In this document: piece after piece, positions 33,276 through 41,855 of the stretch
How positions within the stretch are numbered: position 1 is the first letter of the stretch
Layout: each line of letters begins with the position of its first letter
Assembly (NCBI GenBank): GCA_011525695.1
Contig: WYBX01000065.1
Span: 1 to 64,000, forward strand
Length of the DNA: 64,000 nt
Direction of reading: 5' to 3'
Source: Verrucomicrobiia bacterium
GTDB taxonomy: Bacteria > Verrucomicrobiota > Verrucomicrobiia > Opitutales > Opitutaceae
Notes under the pieces: generated by a model
Databases searched by the model: none
Seen by the model: the letters and a program-made list of their open reading frames with translations, nothing else
What the model was told of the DNA's origin: nothing
Translations under genes and position numbers: made by a program

Positions 33276-33370
33276 GAAAATGCCCAGGGCATTTTCGCTC
33301 AAGAGGCTGTCGCCAGTCCAATTCTCGGTACGCCCCTTTTCAGAACGCTCCGCCTAAGTCCGACAGACTC
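33276..33370 (-). repeat. Two-hairpin post-stop element, copy 3
   Basis: On the minus strand it begins at the base after the nitrilase stop. Stem 1 arms are CCGACAGACTC (33360-33370) and GAGGCTGTCG (33303-33312), with one mismatch. Stem 2 is GAAAATGCCC-A-GGGCATTTTC (33276-33296), perfect 10-base arms. Order and polarity are as in the other copies. Confidence 0.75.
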
Positions 33371-34252
33371 CTAGCGCGTGGATGCCGCAGGCGCGACTAG
33401 GGGGCCGTAAAGCTCGGGATGTCGCACCCGGTATGAGCCGCGGTCATGGATCCGCTCATCCAGAACGACGCGACCAAACATGAGCATGTCGCAGTCGTCG
33501 CTTCGCGCTTGGGAGGAAATCACGCCATCGGGACCGGCCACGAACGCGTTATGCTGGCTGGTGTAGATGATGTAGATGCCATTCTCGTGGGCGCGGGATT
33601 GCATCATGACATCCTCGTCCATCGGCTCGCGCTTCTTGCCGAAGGCGGGTACGACGATGAACTGGGCGCCCTTGAGTGCGAGGATGCGGGCGTTTTCGGG
33701 GGGCTGGCGATCGAAGCAGATGAGGACGCCCATCCGGCCAAGGGCCGTGTCGAAGACCGGCAGTTCGCCGCCGACGTCGTAAAGCTCACCGGGCAGGGGG
33801 TGGGATTTGGAGTACCGGCCGCCGAGCGTGCCGTCCGACAGGAAGAGGGCGATCGTATTGAACAATCCATCACCGCGACGCTCGGAAAAACCGAAGAGGA
33901 TGTGCACCTTCAGTTCGCGGGCGAGCGCGGCAACTTTTTTCAACGCGGGTCCATCGATGGACTCGGTGTGCTCCTGCATCACCTTGGCGCGGGTCATGCC
34001 GGGACGAAACGTCGGGCTCCCCATGTAGCCATCGAGATAACATTCCGGGGTGACGATGAGTTCGGCCCCGGCCGCGGCAGCCTGGCGGGCGTATTGTTCG
34101 AACCGCGCGAGATTGGTGGCCTTGTCGCCAGTGGCGGGCATGACCTTGAGTGCGGCCACCACGAAGGTGCGATCCGCCGCGCGGACGGTGAGGGACAGTG
34201 CCGCGAGGGCTGCGATCGCGGGTGCAATCATTCGGATGAGTCGGCGAGTCAT
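33371..34252 (-). CDS. Exported carbon-nitrogen hydrolase (nitrilase superfamily)
   Basis: A 293-residue protein with an N-terminal signal peptide (MTRRLIRMIAPAIAALAALS, cleavage near VRA). The nitrilase triad is complete: Glu70 in IVTPECYLDGYMG, Lys149 in GGRYSKSHPLPGE and Cys179 in GVLICFDRQPPE. Members cleave nitriles, amides or carbamoyl groups; which one cannot be told. Most family members are cytoplasmic, so export is unusual. The region also holds a second exported homologue (40.7 kb) and a shrunken relative (41.6 kb) matching both ends of this protein. It is the last gene of the long minus-strand series and is followed by a two-hairpin repeat. Confidence 0.88.
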   Translation of the reverse strand: MTRRLIRMIAPAIAALAALSLTVRAADRTFVVAALKVMPATGDKATNLARFEQYARQAAAAGAELIVTPECYLDGYMGSPTFRPGMTRAKVMQEHTESIDGPALKKVAALARELKVHILFGFSERRGDGLFNTIALFLSDGTLGGRYSKSHPLPGELYDVGGELPVFDTALGRMGVLICFDRQPPENARILALKGAQFIVVPAFGKKREPMDEDVMMQSRAHENGIYIIYTSQHNAFVAGPDGVISSQARSDDCDMLMFGRVVLDERIHDRGSYRVRHPELYGPLVAPAASTR

Positions 34253-34306
34253 GGGAGGCTTTGGGTTGGGGATTGGCGGGGGACGATAGGATCCAGCTGC
34301 GCTGGC

Positions 34307-36238
34307 TCACCGAGCCGGAGCGGTGTTGATCGATCCGTCCGACTTGCGTTTTTCGACAAAGTCGACGGGGCCGGCGGAGACACGGAGGTCGTCGATGTAG
34401 AACACGGCCTCCGGCTCGGGTTCGTCCGCGCCGGGGAAATCCTCTCCTGGTGTCTTCGGATCACGGAGCGTTGGACTGGTGCGGAAGGGGCCCGTGCGGA
34501 AGGAGATTCGCTCCAGCGAATCCACCGGATCCAGGATTTCCGCATCCACGAGCACCGGCATGTGGTCGATGGTCACGGCGAACAATTCCTTTTCAATGTC
34601 GAAGCGAATGACGACGTCATACCAGACGTTGGCGACGTAACGGGTGAGTGTCTGCAGGCCGGTGCGGTTTCCGTCCATGGCCAGGATGCGGCGCTGGTCG
34701 TCGAGGAAAAGGCGGATGGGCGGCCGGTAACCATGGCGATCATGGAGTTCGATTTCGAGCCGTCCATGCCGGGCTTGGGACGCCAGCAGTTTGAATCGGA
34801 CCGTGCCCTGTTTCATTTCGGGAAAGACCCGGACCGCGCGAGCGTAGTCAGCAGGGTCGCTGTCGTGCAGTGCCAGGCTGCGGTTGGTCCTGGAGGGAAA
34901 ATCGGCGAGGTGGACGGCAGCCATCCTCGGGCTGTAGGTATTCCATGGCAGGTCGGCAAAGGCGCCGTGGTCGAAGTTGTCATCGACGGGTCCTTCCACC
35001 GTGCCGCGGACGGGCGTGGGAATCCGGCTGACCCACAAATCCTCCTTGTTCATGCTGTACGTGACCCAGAAGGCCGGGCCGGGCGGGTTGCCATTGCCCT
35101 CGACGATCCCTCGCACGTACTGCGGACCGAAGGCCTTGTCGAGTCCGTCATAGCGGCGGGGTGGCACCTCGCCCTGCACCGTGAGCAGCGAATCGAAATG
35201 GGTGCCGTCATCTCCGGTCACGATGGCGAGCGGCCAGCGATGCCGGTTGTCACGGCGCGGATTGTAGAGAATGGCGTAGCGTCCGTCGGGGGTGCGCTGG
35301 CCCCATGACTTTGCCTCCGCCACGGCGAAGGTGCGCGCCTGCATCGGGGCGCTCCAGGTCCGGCCCTCGTCGCGGGAGAGCGCGGTCCACGCGCTCTTCC
35401 AGAGTCCCACGATCGCGCCGTCGGGACGGTGGTAATAGGAGAACGCCTTGAGCAGCGGCGCGCCCAGGTCGGGATAGAAACCATCCTTTGCGCGATCCTC
35501 CTCCCACCATTGCAGCGTCACGAGTTTGTTGGCGAGGAGTGCATCACAGGCCTCCCTGAACCCCGGGTCGGCGGAGGCGGTGTAATAGGGGTAGGCGGTG
35601 TTGGTCTCGTTCCAGCCGTTGTGCCGGTTGAAGCGGATGAAATGGATTGGGCCGAGCGTCCCATCCCGGTGAACCTCACGAACCAGCCGGCCAATGCCAG
35701 TGCCATCATTGGGATGGTTGGGGATGCCATAGAAGCCGATCGTGAGCAGCCGGCCATTCGGTGCCACATACCAGCCCATCCGCTGATGGGGCATCCCCAG
35801 CGTGCCATCGGGCATCCGGTAGGTTGGGAAGGCGACCCGGGGCTTGTCCCAACTGATACCGTCCGCAGAGGAGAGGATCAGCGTATGCCCGTGGCCCTTG
35901 TTTTCATGCACCGGCCCGCTCAGATACTGCAGCCAGAGGCGGTCATTCCACCACGCGAGCATTGGCGCATGGTTGTAGGTCCAGCCGAAATCCTCGGCCT
36001 GTTCAGGATGGGCGCGGTTGCCGCGGAACGCCTGCCAATGCTTGACGCCGACCGCCAGACGCAGTCCGCCCTCGTGATTGGGATCGGCGCTCTCGCCGCC
36101 GACATAGCGTACGGGTTCGTCCGGGCCGCCGGCGGGCTCTGGCTGGGGCGTGGCCGCCGGCAGGCAGAGCAGCGTGGCTGGCATGATCAGCAGAGTCTTG
36201 AGAATTCGGGCTGGGCCAAGAAGGAACGGGGATTTCAT
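34307..36238 (-). CDS. Secreted BNR_4-like propeller protein, paralogue 1
   Basis: A 643-residue exported protein (signal MKSPFLLGPARILKTLLIMP...). The N-terminal two-thirds is a propeller with the blocks GWTYNHAPMLAWWNDRLWLQ, SADGISWDKPRVAFPTY, MGWYVAPNGRLLTIGFYG and an Asp box SRDEGRTWSAP; the last third looks like a beta-sandwich (NRSLALHDSDPADYARAVRV, ERISFRTGPFR). It shares the exact string KLVTLQWWEEDRAKDGFY with its downstream-coded neighbour at 36.3-38.2 kb, so the two are tandem duplicates. BNR_4-type propellers include ulvan lyases and other enzymes acting on uronic-acid glycans; activity here is not assigned. Confidence 0.82.
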   Translation of the reverse strand: MKSPFLLGPARILKTLLIMPATLLCLPAATPQPEPAGGPDEPVRYVGGESADPNHEGGLRLAVGVKHWQAFRGNRAHPEQAEDFGWTYNHAPMLAWWNDRLWLQYLSGPVHENKGHGHTLILSSADGISWDKPRVAFPTYRMPDGTLGMPHQRMGWYVAPNGRLLTIGFYGIPNHPNDGTGIGRLVREVHRDGTLGPIHFIRFNRHNGWNETNTAYPYYTASADPGFREACDALLANKLVTLQWWEEDRAKDGFYPDLGAPLLKAFSYYHRPDGAIVGLWKSAWTALSRDEGRTWSAPMQARTFAVAEAKSWGQRTPDGRYAILYNPRRDNRHRWPLAIVTGDDGTHFDSLLTVQGEVPPRRYDGLDKAFGPQYVRGIVEGNGNPPGPAFWVTYSMNKEDLWVSRIPTPVRGTVEGPVDDNFDHGAFADLPWNTYSPRMAAVHLADFPSRTNRSLALHDSDPADYARAVRVFPEMKQGTVRFKLLASQARHGRLEIELHDRHGYRPPIRLFLDDQRRILAMDGNRTGLQTLTRYVANVWYDVVIRFDIEKELFAVTIDHMPVLVDAEILDPVDSLERISFRTGPFRTSPTLRDPKTPGEDFPGADEPEPEAVFYIDDLRVSAGPVDFVEKRKSDGSINTAPAR

Positions 36239-36258
36239 TGGGAAGACGGGGTGGAGGT

Positions 36259-38211
36259 TCAGCGGGTGGTCAGATCGTCGATCCAGAACACGGTCGGGGA
36301 CACGGGCATGTCCGCGCCGGGCAGATCGTCGTAATCGAGTCCGCCCGGCCGCTCGATGTTTTCAGCCTCGAGCAGATGCGGCGGGACCAGCCCGTTCCAC
36401 GATCCCGTCCGGAATACGATCCGCTCCAGGTTCGGCGTCTTTTCGGTGAACGGGATCTCCTCCTCGACGGTGCTGCCGTCGACGCGAAGCGTGTAGGACT
36501 GGGAGGCACAGTCGAGGTCCAGCTCGATCGCATACCAGCGCTGGGATGAGATCCGGGTCTGTGGCGCGGTGCGGCGCCCGTGATCATGGGACAGCCACGC
36601 CCTATTCAACTTGATCCGCATGGGCCGATGGTGCCTCTGGCTCTGGACTTCGATCTCGCATGTGGCGCCCTGCGCGATCTCGCGCAGTTGCACGCGGAAG
36701 CTGACTTTCACGCGCTTCGATGCCGGGAAGACGCGTTCGGCCAGGGCGTAGTCGTAAGGTTCCTCGTCGCGCAGCTCGAGAACGCGGTTCTGAGTTCCAG
36801 GTTCGTTGACCACACGGGTCGGTGCCCACTGGGGGAGGTGAAGCGTCCATCGGTCGAGGTCGGCAACCGAGGTCCCGTTCTCAAAATTGTCGTTGAGGTG
36901 TTTCGTTTCGGCGCCCGCGAGCGGCAGCGTCGAGCGGGAGATCCAAATGTCCTCCTTGTTCATGCTGTTGACGATCCAGAGGTGATCGCCGGGCGGGTTG
37001 CCATTGCCCTCGGTGATGCCGCGGAAATAATGCTGGCCAGCCCCCTTGTACTGGCCGCGATATCGCCGAACCGGCACTTCGCCCTGCAGGCAGAGAATCG
37101 TGTCAAAGATGTGCCCATCGGTGCCGACCAGGGCCGTGGTGGGAAAGCGGTTGACCATCGTGGCAGAGTGATTGTGGACGATGACATAGCGGCCGTCGTC
37201 CGTCCGCTGGCCCCACGTTTTCGCGCCGGTGGTGCGCAGCGTCTTGTTCTGGACAATGGGCGTCCAGGTCCGGCCGCGATCCGTGCTGAGCGCCGAATAC
37301 TGGTTTTTCCAGAGTCCGACGGTCACGCCGTCGGGCCGCGTGTACCAGGCGAGCGCCTTGCCCGCACCGGCCGAGGTGACGATCCGGGCATTGAACTCTG
37401 CGGCCCCGGCGACCTGGTCGGGCACGATCGCATAAAAACCATCCTTCGCGCGGTCCTCCTCCCACCATTGTAGCGTGACGAGCTTGTCGGCGAGCAGCGC
37501 CTCGCAAGCCTCGAGGAATCCCGGGTCGCTGCTCGTCCGGTAGAAGGGGAAGGAAGTGTTTCGTTCGTCGAATCCGGCGTGCCGGTTGTAGCGGATGAAA
37601 TAGATCGGCCCAAACGAGCCATCGGCATGAATTTCGCGGACAACCCGACCAATGCCGTTGCCGGCGTTCGGCGAGTTTTGCGGCGTTTCGCAGAAACCAT
37701 AGAAGCCGAGGGTGAGCAGCCGGCCGTTCGGCGCCACGTAGAAGCCCATCCGCTGGTGCATGACGGCGGTCATGGCTCCCGCGGCAATGTGGACGCCCTC
37801 CTGTTTGATCTCCGGCAGCACATATTCGGGGAACACCACGCGCGGAGGCGACCAGGTGTAGCCGTCGTCTGAGGTCATCACCGAGGTGTGGGTGGGCGGT
37901 TCATGCTCCTGGGTGAGCGCGCTGAGGTACTGCAGGTGGAACCGGCCGTTCCAATAGGCGAGGTAGGGCTGGTGATTGTACGTGAAGCCGGTGACGCCTC
38001 CGCCGGGCGGGCGGGTGCGGTTGGCGCGCATCGCCTGGATGTTGTGCACGCCAACGGCATGCGGCAGCCGGCCGTCGTAGTAGGCCTTGTCGGGCTGAAT
38101 CTCGCCGGTGTAACGGACGGGTTCGTCGGCGAATGCCGGGCGATCGGCGGAAAGCGCAATGGCCGGATGAAGGAACAGGCAGGGGGAAATCAGGAGCAGT
38201 TTGATTCTCAT
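36259..38211 (-). CDS. Secreted BNR_4-like propeller protein, paralogue 2
   Basis: A 650-residue exported protein (signal MRIKLLLISPCLFLHPAIAL). The same architecture as the 643-residue neighbour: a propeller with GFTYNHQPYLAYWNGRFHLQ, TSDDGYTWSPPRVVFPEY, MGFYVAPNGRLLTLGFYGF and STDRGRTWTPI, then a C-terminal sandwich (NRVLELRDEEPYDYALAERV). The 20-base gap to the neighbour and 55-base gap to the gene before it indicate one transcript. Tandem duplication with divergence suggests two related substrates or a complex; this is inference. Confidence 0.82.
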   Translation of the reverse strand: MRIKLLLISPCLFLHPAIALSADRPAFADEPVRYTGEIQPDKAYYDGRLPHAVGVHNIQAMRANRTRPPGGGVTGFTYNHQPYLAYWNGRFHLQYLSALTQEHEPPTHTSVMTSDDGYTWSPPRVVFPEYVLPEIKQEGVHIAAGAMTAVMHQRMGFYVAPNGRLLTLGFYGFCETPQNSPNAGNGIGRVVREIHADGSFGPIYFIRYNRHAGFDERNTSFPFYRTSSDPGFLEACEALLADKLVTLQWWEEDRAKDGFYAIVPDQVAGAAEFNARIVTSAGAGKALAWYTRPDGVTVGLWKNQYSALSTDRGRTWTPIVQNKTLRTTGAKTWGQRTDDGRYVIVHNHSATMVNRFPTTALVGTDGHIFDTILCLQGEVPVRRYRGQYKGAGQHYFRGITEGNGNPPGDHLWIVNSMNKEDIWISRSTLPLAGAETKHLNDNFENGTSVADLDRWTLHLPQWAPTRVVNEPGTQNRVLELRDEEPYDYALAERVFPASKRVKVSFRVQLREIAQGATCEIEVQSQRHHRPMRIKLNRAWLSHDHGRRTAPQTRISSQRWYAIELDLDCASQSYTLRVDGSTVEEEIPFTEKTPNLERIVFRTGSWNGLVPPHLLEAENIERPGGLDYDDLPGADMPVSPTVFWIDDLTTR

Positions 38212-38266
38212 GTTTGTGTTGGCCGAAAAGGGCTGGACGCCGGATTAGCGGCGAAGTGAGTCGGGC

Positions 38267-40672
38267 TCATTGAAACTGAAAGGCGTAGAGCTTGGCCTGG
38301 TGGACCTCGATCCTCAGGCGCGTGGGCCGGCCTGCAAGCGATGCCAAATCCGCACCGGATTTCCACGCTACGAGTCCGGCAACCGAGTCTTCCCGCACGG
38401 GAACGCAATCCCCGAGGGCGAACCCCGGAATGGGCGTACCCGACGCATCCTGAAGCTCCACGCGGACCGATCCGCCTGACGAATCCGTGTTCAGCACGAG
38501 GCGCTGGCCAGCGAACGTGAACGGTTTCGTGACCAGAACCCCGGCACCCTTGACGGCGTCCGCCGGTTCGACAGCGACAAAGCCGTCGAGCCGCTGCTCG
38601 AGTCGCAGCAGGCGATCGTGGATGCCCCCTTCGTGTTCCTGGCCACCATAGAGGGCGCCGCCATGTTCGGTGAAGCGAACGGTGCCATACTGCCAGAGCT
38701 TGTCGCCTCGGCGGATGATCCCGTGCTCCATGAGCGCCTCGAGCACCTCGCGGCCATCGAGTTTCCACCCGCTCGGGAAATAGTAGGGATCTTCGTAGCG
38801 CGTCCAGTGCGTGCCGTCGCGGCTGACCATGAGGAAACTGCCGGGGCGGACGTTTGCGTCGAAAACATAGCGCCAGGGGAATGCGACATAGGTGTCGGGG
38901 GCCCACTCGTACTTGTGGGCTTTGAAGCGGTAGACCTGGCCACCGGTGTCAATGATCGGCATTTCGCCGCGCGTTGGCCGTGCGAGCACGAGGTCGTCAA
39001 TCCAGGGGGAGTCGGTGGGCTGAAAGGGCCAGGGAATGAACAGATCGGGAATTTCCGTGTGGCCGGTCCGGCGACGGGTCTCGGGCTGTTCCGAAACCGC
39101 CCGGAAGTAGGCATGATACAGCCCGCGCTGGTCGTCCCAATAGAAAGTCGTGCTGCCATCATTGTCGAAGGGGTGGCCGACCGTCTCGTTGCGGGCGAAA
39201 TGAACGCCATCGGCAGACGTGAAGAGGTAATACCCGCGATAGATGGCGTAGAGGAGAAGCTTGTAGCGTTCGTCGGGAGTCGCGGCGGGATTCGAGTCCT
39301 TGATCAGCGCTCCCTGGCCCGCGTGCGCGATGACGATGTTGGTGTCGCGCTCGCCCTCCCACGAGTGGAGCCCGAGCGCAGGCTTTTCCCACTGCAGGCC
39401 ATCCTTGGAAGTGGCGAGGCAGATCACGTGCGGCTTGCCGCTGAACATGCCCGTGTTCGTGTAGAGCATGCGCAGCTCATCGCCCTCGTCCCAGACGGTG
39501 ACGAGATCCGGGATGGTCGAGCCCATCCGGGGCGTGGGTTCCCACGCGCGGGTGTTCCGGAACCCGGTGGCTTCGCGGACCTGAGGCGGCTGGGGTCGGA
39601 AGGCAATGTTGGCCTGGGTGTCGACCAGCGCTGCGTCGATCAGCACGTGCTTGCGCGAGCCGAGCGGAAATGGCGCGGCGGGATCGCGATCGGCAGCAAA
39701 GAGCAGAGGCGGCCCATTCGGTTGGTTGGCTGGGCGGGGATTCGCTGCGTGCGCCCGGGAGAAACTGGCGGGCGGAGTGAAATTCCGGGAGTAGCGCGCG
39801 ATGCTCGAGAGCCGATACTCGTCGATTGATGCCGCCAAATCCTCGCAGATCGTGAGTTCCTTCAGGACGCCGAGCATCGGGAGAAGTCCACCCTTCCCTG
39901 GAAGGGGTTGCAGCTGGCCGTCCACGAAGTGGCGAAGCTGACGCTCTGCGGCGGTGTAGGTGAACGCAAGGTGGTGCCAGCCGCCGTCGTTGATTCGTGC
40001 GGTGTCAGTTGGAACCGGAAGCTCGAAGCGGTAGCTGGCGGATGGGCCGCCAATTTCGGCCGAAGTTTCGGTGGTGGTCCGGCTGACGAGAACGAAGGAC
40101 CGGCGACCCGGCGAAAGGCGCAGCCCGTTCTCCATCGGCAGGCCGCGCGGATAGTCCTGTTCGTTGCGAACCTTATAGAGGGTGGCGGTGCCCTGCTGTG
40201 CTCCCTCCGCCTTGAACCAGAACTCGATCGTCCAATCGTAATAGCCGATGTTGAACCGTTCAGGCACGTCATTGGACAAACCGGCCGTTGGAGCCGAACT
40301 GTAGCGCTGGCGGTTGTCGGGCCAGATCACGCGCGCGATTGTCGTGGCGGGGACATGCAGCGCCCGGCCGAATTTTCCTGCGACGAGACCGTACTTTCCC
40401 TCGACATGCAGCGGCTTCGCCGGTGGCTCACCCTTCCCCTCGGTGCGGACCCACCACTCGCCGAAGGCGGATTGGAGTCGCAGATCATATTGGTGGGCGC
40501 TCGCGTCCGTGAGGAGGACATTGGGATAATTTGGTTCGTCGAAGAGCCAGAGCGCGGTCGTGTGCTCGTCGACTCCCGGTGGGGCGCCAGCCGAGCAGGT
40601 GAATGTCCACACTAGACCAGCGATGCACGCCGACCTGCGGGGAAGCAGCAACCGGATGTGTTTCGCATTCAT
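38267..40672 (-). CDS. Secreted LamG + sialidase-like propeller protein
   Basis: An 801-residue exported protein; start 40672 (MNAKHIRLLLPRRSACIAGL) overlaps the stop of the upstream nitrilase-family gene (ATGA). A LamG-type domain (about residues 45-310; ALWLFDEPNYPNVLLTDASA, YYDWTIEFWFKAEGAQQG, HHLAFTYTAAERQLRHFVDG) is followed by a five-bladed propeller with SKDGLQWEKPALGLHSW, SADGVHFARNETV and SRDGTHWTRYEDP and a C-terminal sandwich (LNTDSSGGSVRVELQDASG). Domain order and many strings match the 817-residue protein at 17.3-19.7 kb. Likely a glycan-active or glycan-binding protein of the periplasm or surface. Confidence 0.85.
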   Translation of the reverse strand: MNAKHIRLLLPRRSACIAGLVWTFTCSAGAPPGVDEHTTALWLFDEPNYPNVLLTDASAHQYDLRLQSAFGEWWVRTEGKGEPPAKPLHVEGKYGLVAGKFGRALHVPATTIARVIWPDNRQRYSSAPTAGLSNDVPERFNIGYYDWTIEFWFKAEGAQQGTATLYKVRNEQDYPRGLPMENGLRLSPGRRSFVLVSRTTTETSAEIGGPSASYRFELPVPTDTARINDGGWHHLAFTYTAAERQLRHFVDGQLQPLPGKGGLLPMLGVLKELTICEDLAASIDEYRLSSIARYSRNFTPPASFSRAHAANPRPANQPNGPPLLFAADRDPAAPFPLGSRKHVLIDAALVDTQANIAFRPQPPQVREATGFRNTRAWEPTPRMGSTIPDLVTVWDEGDELRMLYTNTGMFSGKPHVICLATSKDGLQWEKPALGLHSWEGERDTNIVIAHAGQGALIKDSNPAATPDERYKLLLYAIYRGYYLFTSADGVHFARNETVGHPFDNDGSTTFYWDDQRGLYHAYFRAVSEQPETRRRTGHTEIPDLFIPWPFQPTDSPWIDDLVLARPTRGEMPIIDTGGQVYRFKAHKYEWAPDTYVAFPWRYVFDANVRPGSFLMVSRDGTHWTRYEDPYYFPSGWKLDGREVLEALMEHGIIRRGDKLWQYGTVRFTEHGGALYGGQEHEGGIHDRLLRLEQRLDGFVAVEPADAVKGAGVLVTKPFTFAGQRLVLNTDSSGGSVRVELQDASGTPIPGFALGDCVPVREDSVAGLVAWKSGADLASLAGRPTRLRIEVHQAKLYAFQFQ

Positions 40673-41574
40673 TTGAAGATCTGCACTTGTCCGACCGGCT
40701 CGCGCCACCAGGCGCCGATGGGGTCGATGTCGAGCGAGCGCAGGGCGTTCTCGGCGGTGGCGTCGGCGAGTTTGAAATCGGTGATGAGAACCTCCTCGTC
40801 CGCCATCGAGGCCTCCTGGATGATGTTGCCATCGGGCGCCACGAGCCGGCTTTGACCATGCGAGCCCGTGCGCCAGTCGTCGGCCGGGGCGTTGGCGTGC
40901 GCAATGAAGACGCCGTTCTCGGCGGCGCGGGCCATGACTTGCGCACGGTAGGGGACCATCTTGGTTTCCTTGAATGGTGCCGCCTCGTGCGAGATGTAGA
41001 ACAAGACCCGGGCGCCGGCGAGCACGGGCAGCCGCGCCAGTTCCGGGTAGCGGCTGTCATGGCAGATGAACACACTGACGGGCACGCCGTCGAAATACAC
41101 GACGGGCGCGACCGACGAGCCGGGGGTGCAGTCCCACGCAGTGTCGCCACCGATGACATGGACCTTGTGATGGCGCGCGACGATCTCGCCCCGTGAATTG
41201 ATGAAGAGCGCCGTGTTGAGGAATTTCCCGGCCGGCTTTGTGGCGGTGCCAACGATGGCGTTGATCGAATATTCGCGGCACGCGGCGGCGATTTCCGTGG
41301 CGGCCCTCTCGAGGGTGGCCTCGTCGAGCGTTTTCGCGAAGTCGGCATAGTAGCTGGAAATGGCGCATTCGGGAAACGCGACGACCTGCACGCCCTTTGC
41401 CGCGCACTCACCGAGCCGCGCGCGGATCTTTGCCACGTTGGCGGCGACATCGCGTTCGGACCGCATCTGGACGACGGCCACGCGCAGGATTGGCCGGGCA
41501 TCGACCTGGGATTCGGTGGCATGGCCGGCAAGAGCGCCGGCCAGCAGGAGGAGGGGCAGCAAGCGGGTTTTCAT
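40669..41574 (-). CDS. Exported carbon-nitrogen hydrolase (nitrilase superfamily), second copy
   Basis: A 301-residue protein with a signal peptide (MKTRLLPLLLLAGALAGHAT). The complete triad is Glu69 in VVAFPECAISSYY, Lys137 in IVARHHKVHVIGGD and Cys171 in VSVFICHDSRYPELA. It resembles N-carbamoyl or amide hydrolases more than the 33.4 kb copy does. Its start overlaps the stop of a 73-residue remnant (41571-41574, ATGA) and its stop overlaps the LamG gene start, so it sits inside a tightly coupled operon. The export of a nitrilase fold is uncommon; substrate unknown. Confidence 0.88.
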   Translation of the reverse strand: MKTRLLPLLLLAGALAGHATESQVDARPILRVAVVQMRSERDVAANVAKIRARLGECAAKGVQVVAFPECAISSYYADFAKTLDEATLERAATEIAAACREYSINAIVGTATKPAGKFLNTALFINSRGEIVARHHKVHVIGGDTAWDCTPGSSVAPVVYFDGVPVSVFICHDSRYPELARLPVLAGARVLFYISHEAAPFKETKMVPYRAQVMARAAENGVFIAHANAPADDWRTGSHGQSRLVAPDGNIIQEASMADEEVLITDFKLADATAENALRSLDIDPIGAWWREPVGQVQIFK

Positions 41575-41792
41575 GGATGTGGCGCAGATGGGGCGGTGGC
41601 TTCGGAAAGGGGTCCGTAATATTCCGGATGGCGGCGGGCGATAGGGCCGCCCTTCGTAAAGTTGGCTGGCTTGTCGGCGAGGGTGGGAACCATCTTCAAG
41701 CCGGCAACGGTCACAGGCGGGGGCGTTGCCAGGGCGGTCGCCTGGACGGCGAGCATGGGAAGCACTAGTACAATGGCGCGGAGAGGATTCAT
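41571..41792 (-). CDS. Mini-nitrilase: internally deleted, signal-peptide-bearing remnant
   Basis: A 73-residue ORF. It opens with a signal peptide (MNPLRAIVLVLPMLAVQATA), continues VTVAGLKMVPTLADKPANF and ends ARRHPEYYGPLSEATAPSAP. The middle part matches the N-terminus of the 33.4 kb nitrilase (VVAALKVMPATGDKATN) and the end matches its C-terminus (RVRHPELYGPLVAPAAS). About 220 residues, with Glu, Lys and Cys, are missing in frame. Start and stop keep operon spacing (63-base gap upstream, ATGA overlap downstream). It is either a recent deletion remnant or a kept small secreted peptide. Confidence 0.7.
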   Translation of the reverse strand: MNPLRAIVLVLPMLAVQATALATPPPVTVAGLKMVPTLADKPANFTKGGPIARRHPEYYGPLSEATAPSAPHP

Positions 41793-41855
41793 GAGAGGTT
41801 CAGCGGTGCAGTGGGGTTTCGATCTGCATTGCCGACGTGAAGGGTCTGAGTGGCG

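Larger units (their letters stand above)
32874..33370. promoter_or_regulatory. Non-coding region upstream of the transketolase pair
   Basis: 497 bases without a credible gene. From left to right it holds direct-repeat motif C (33030-33046), a second TGAAATAA half-site near 33089, two copies of CATCGCCGGT near 33127-33154, a GCCGAAC/GTTCGGC hairpin near 33187-33205, and copy 3 of the two-hairpin element next to the nitrilase stop. Confidence 0.6.

Noticed and set aside
33446..35308. 620-codon plus-strand frame over the nitrilase and propeller genes
   Set aside because: It spans two clear minus-strand genes and reads as biased low-information protein.
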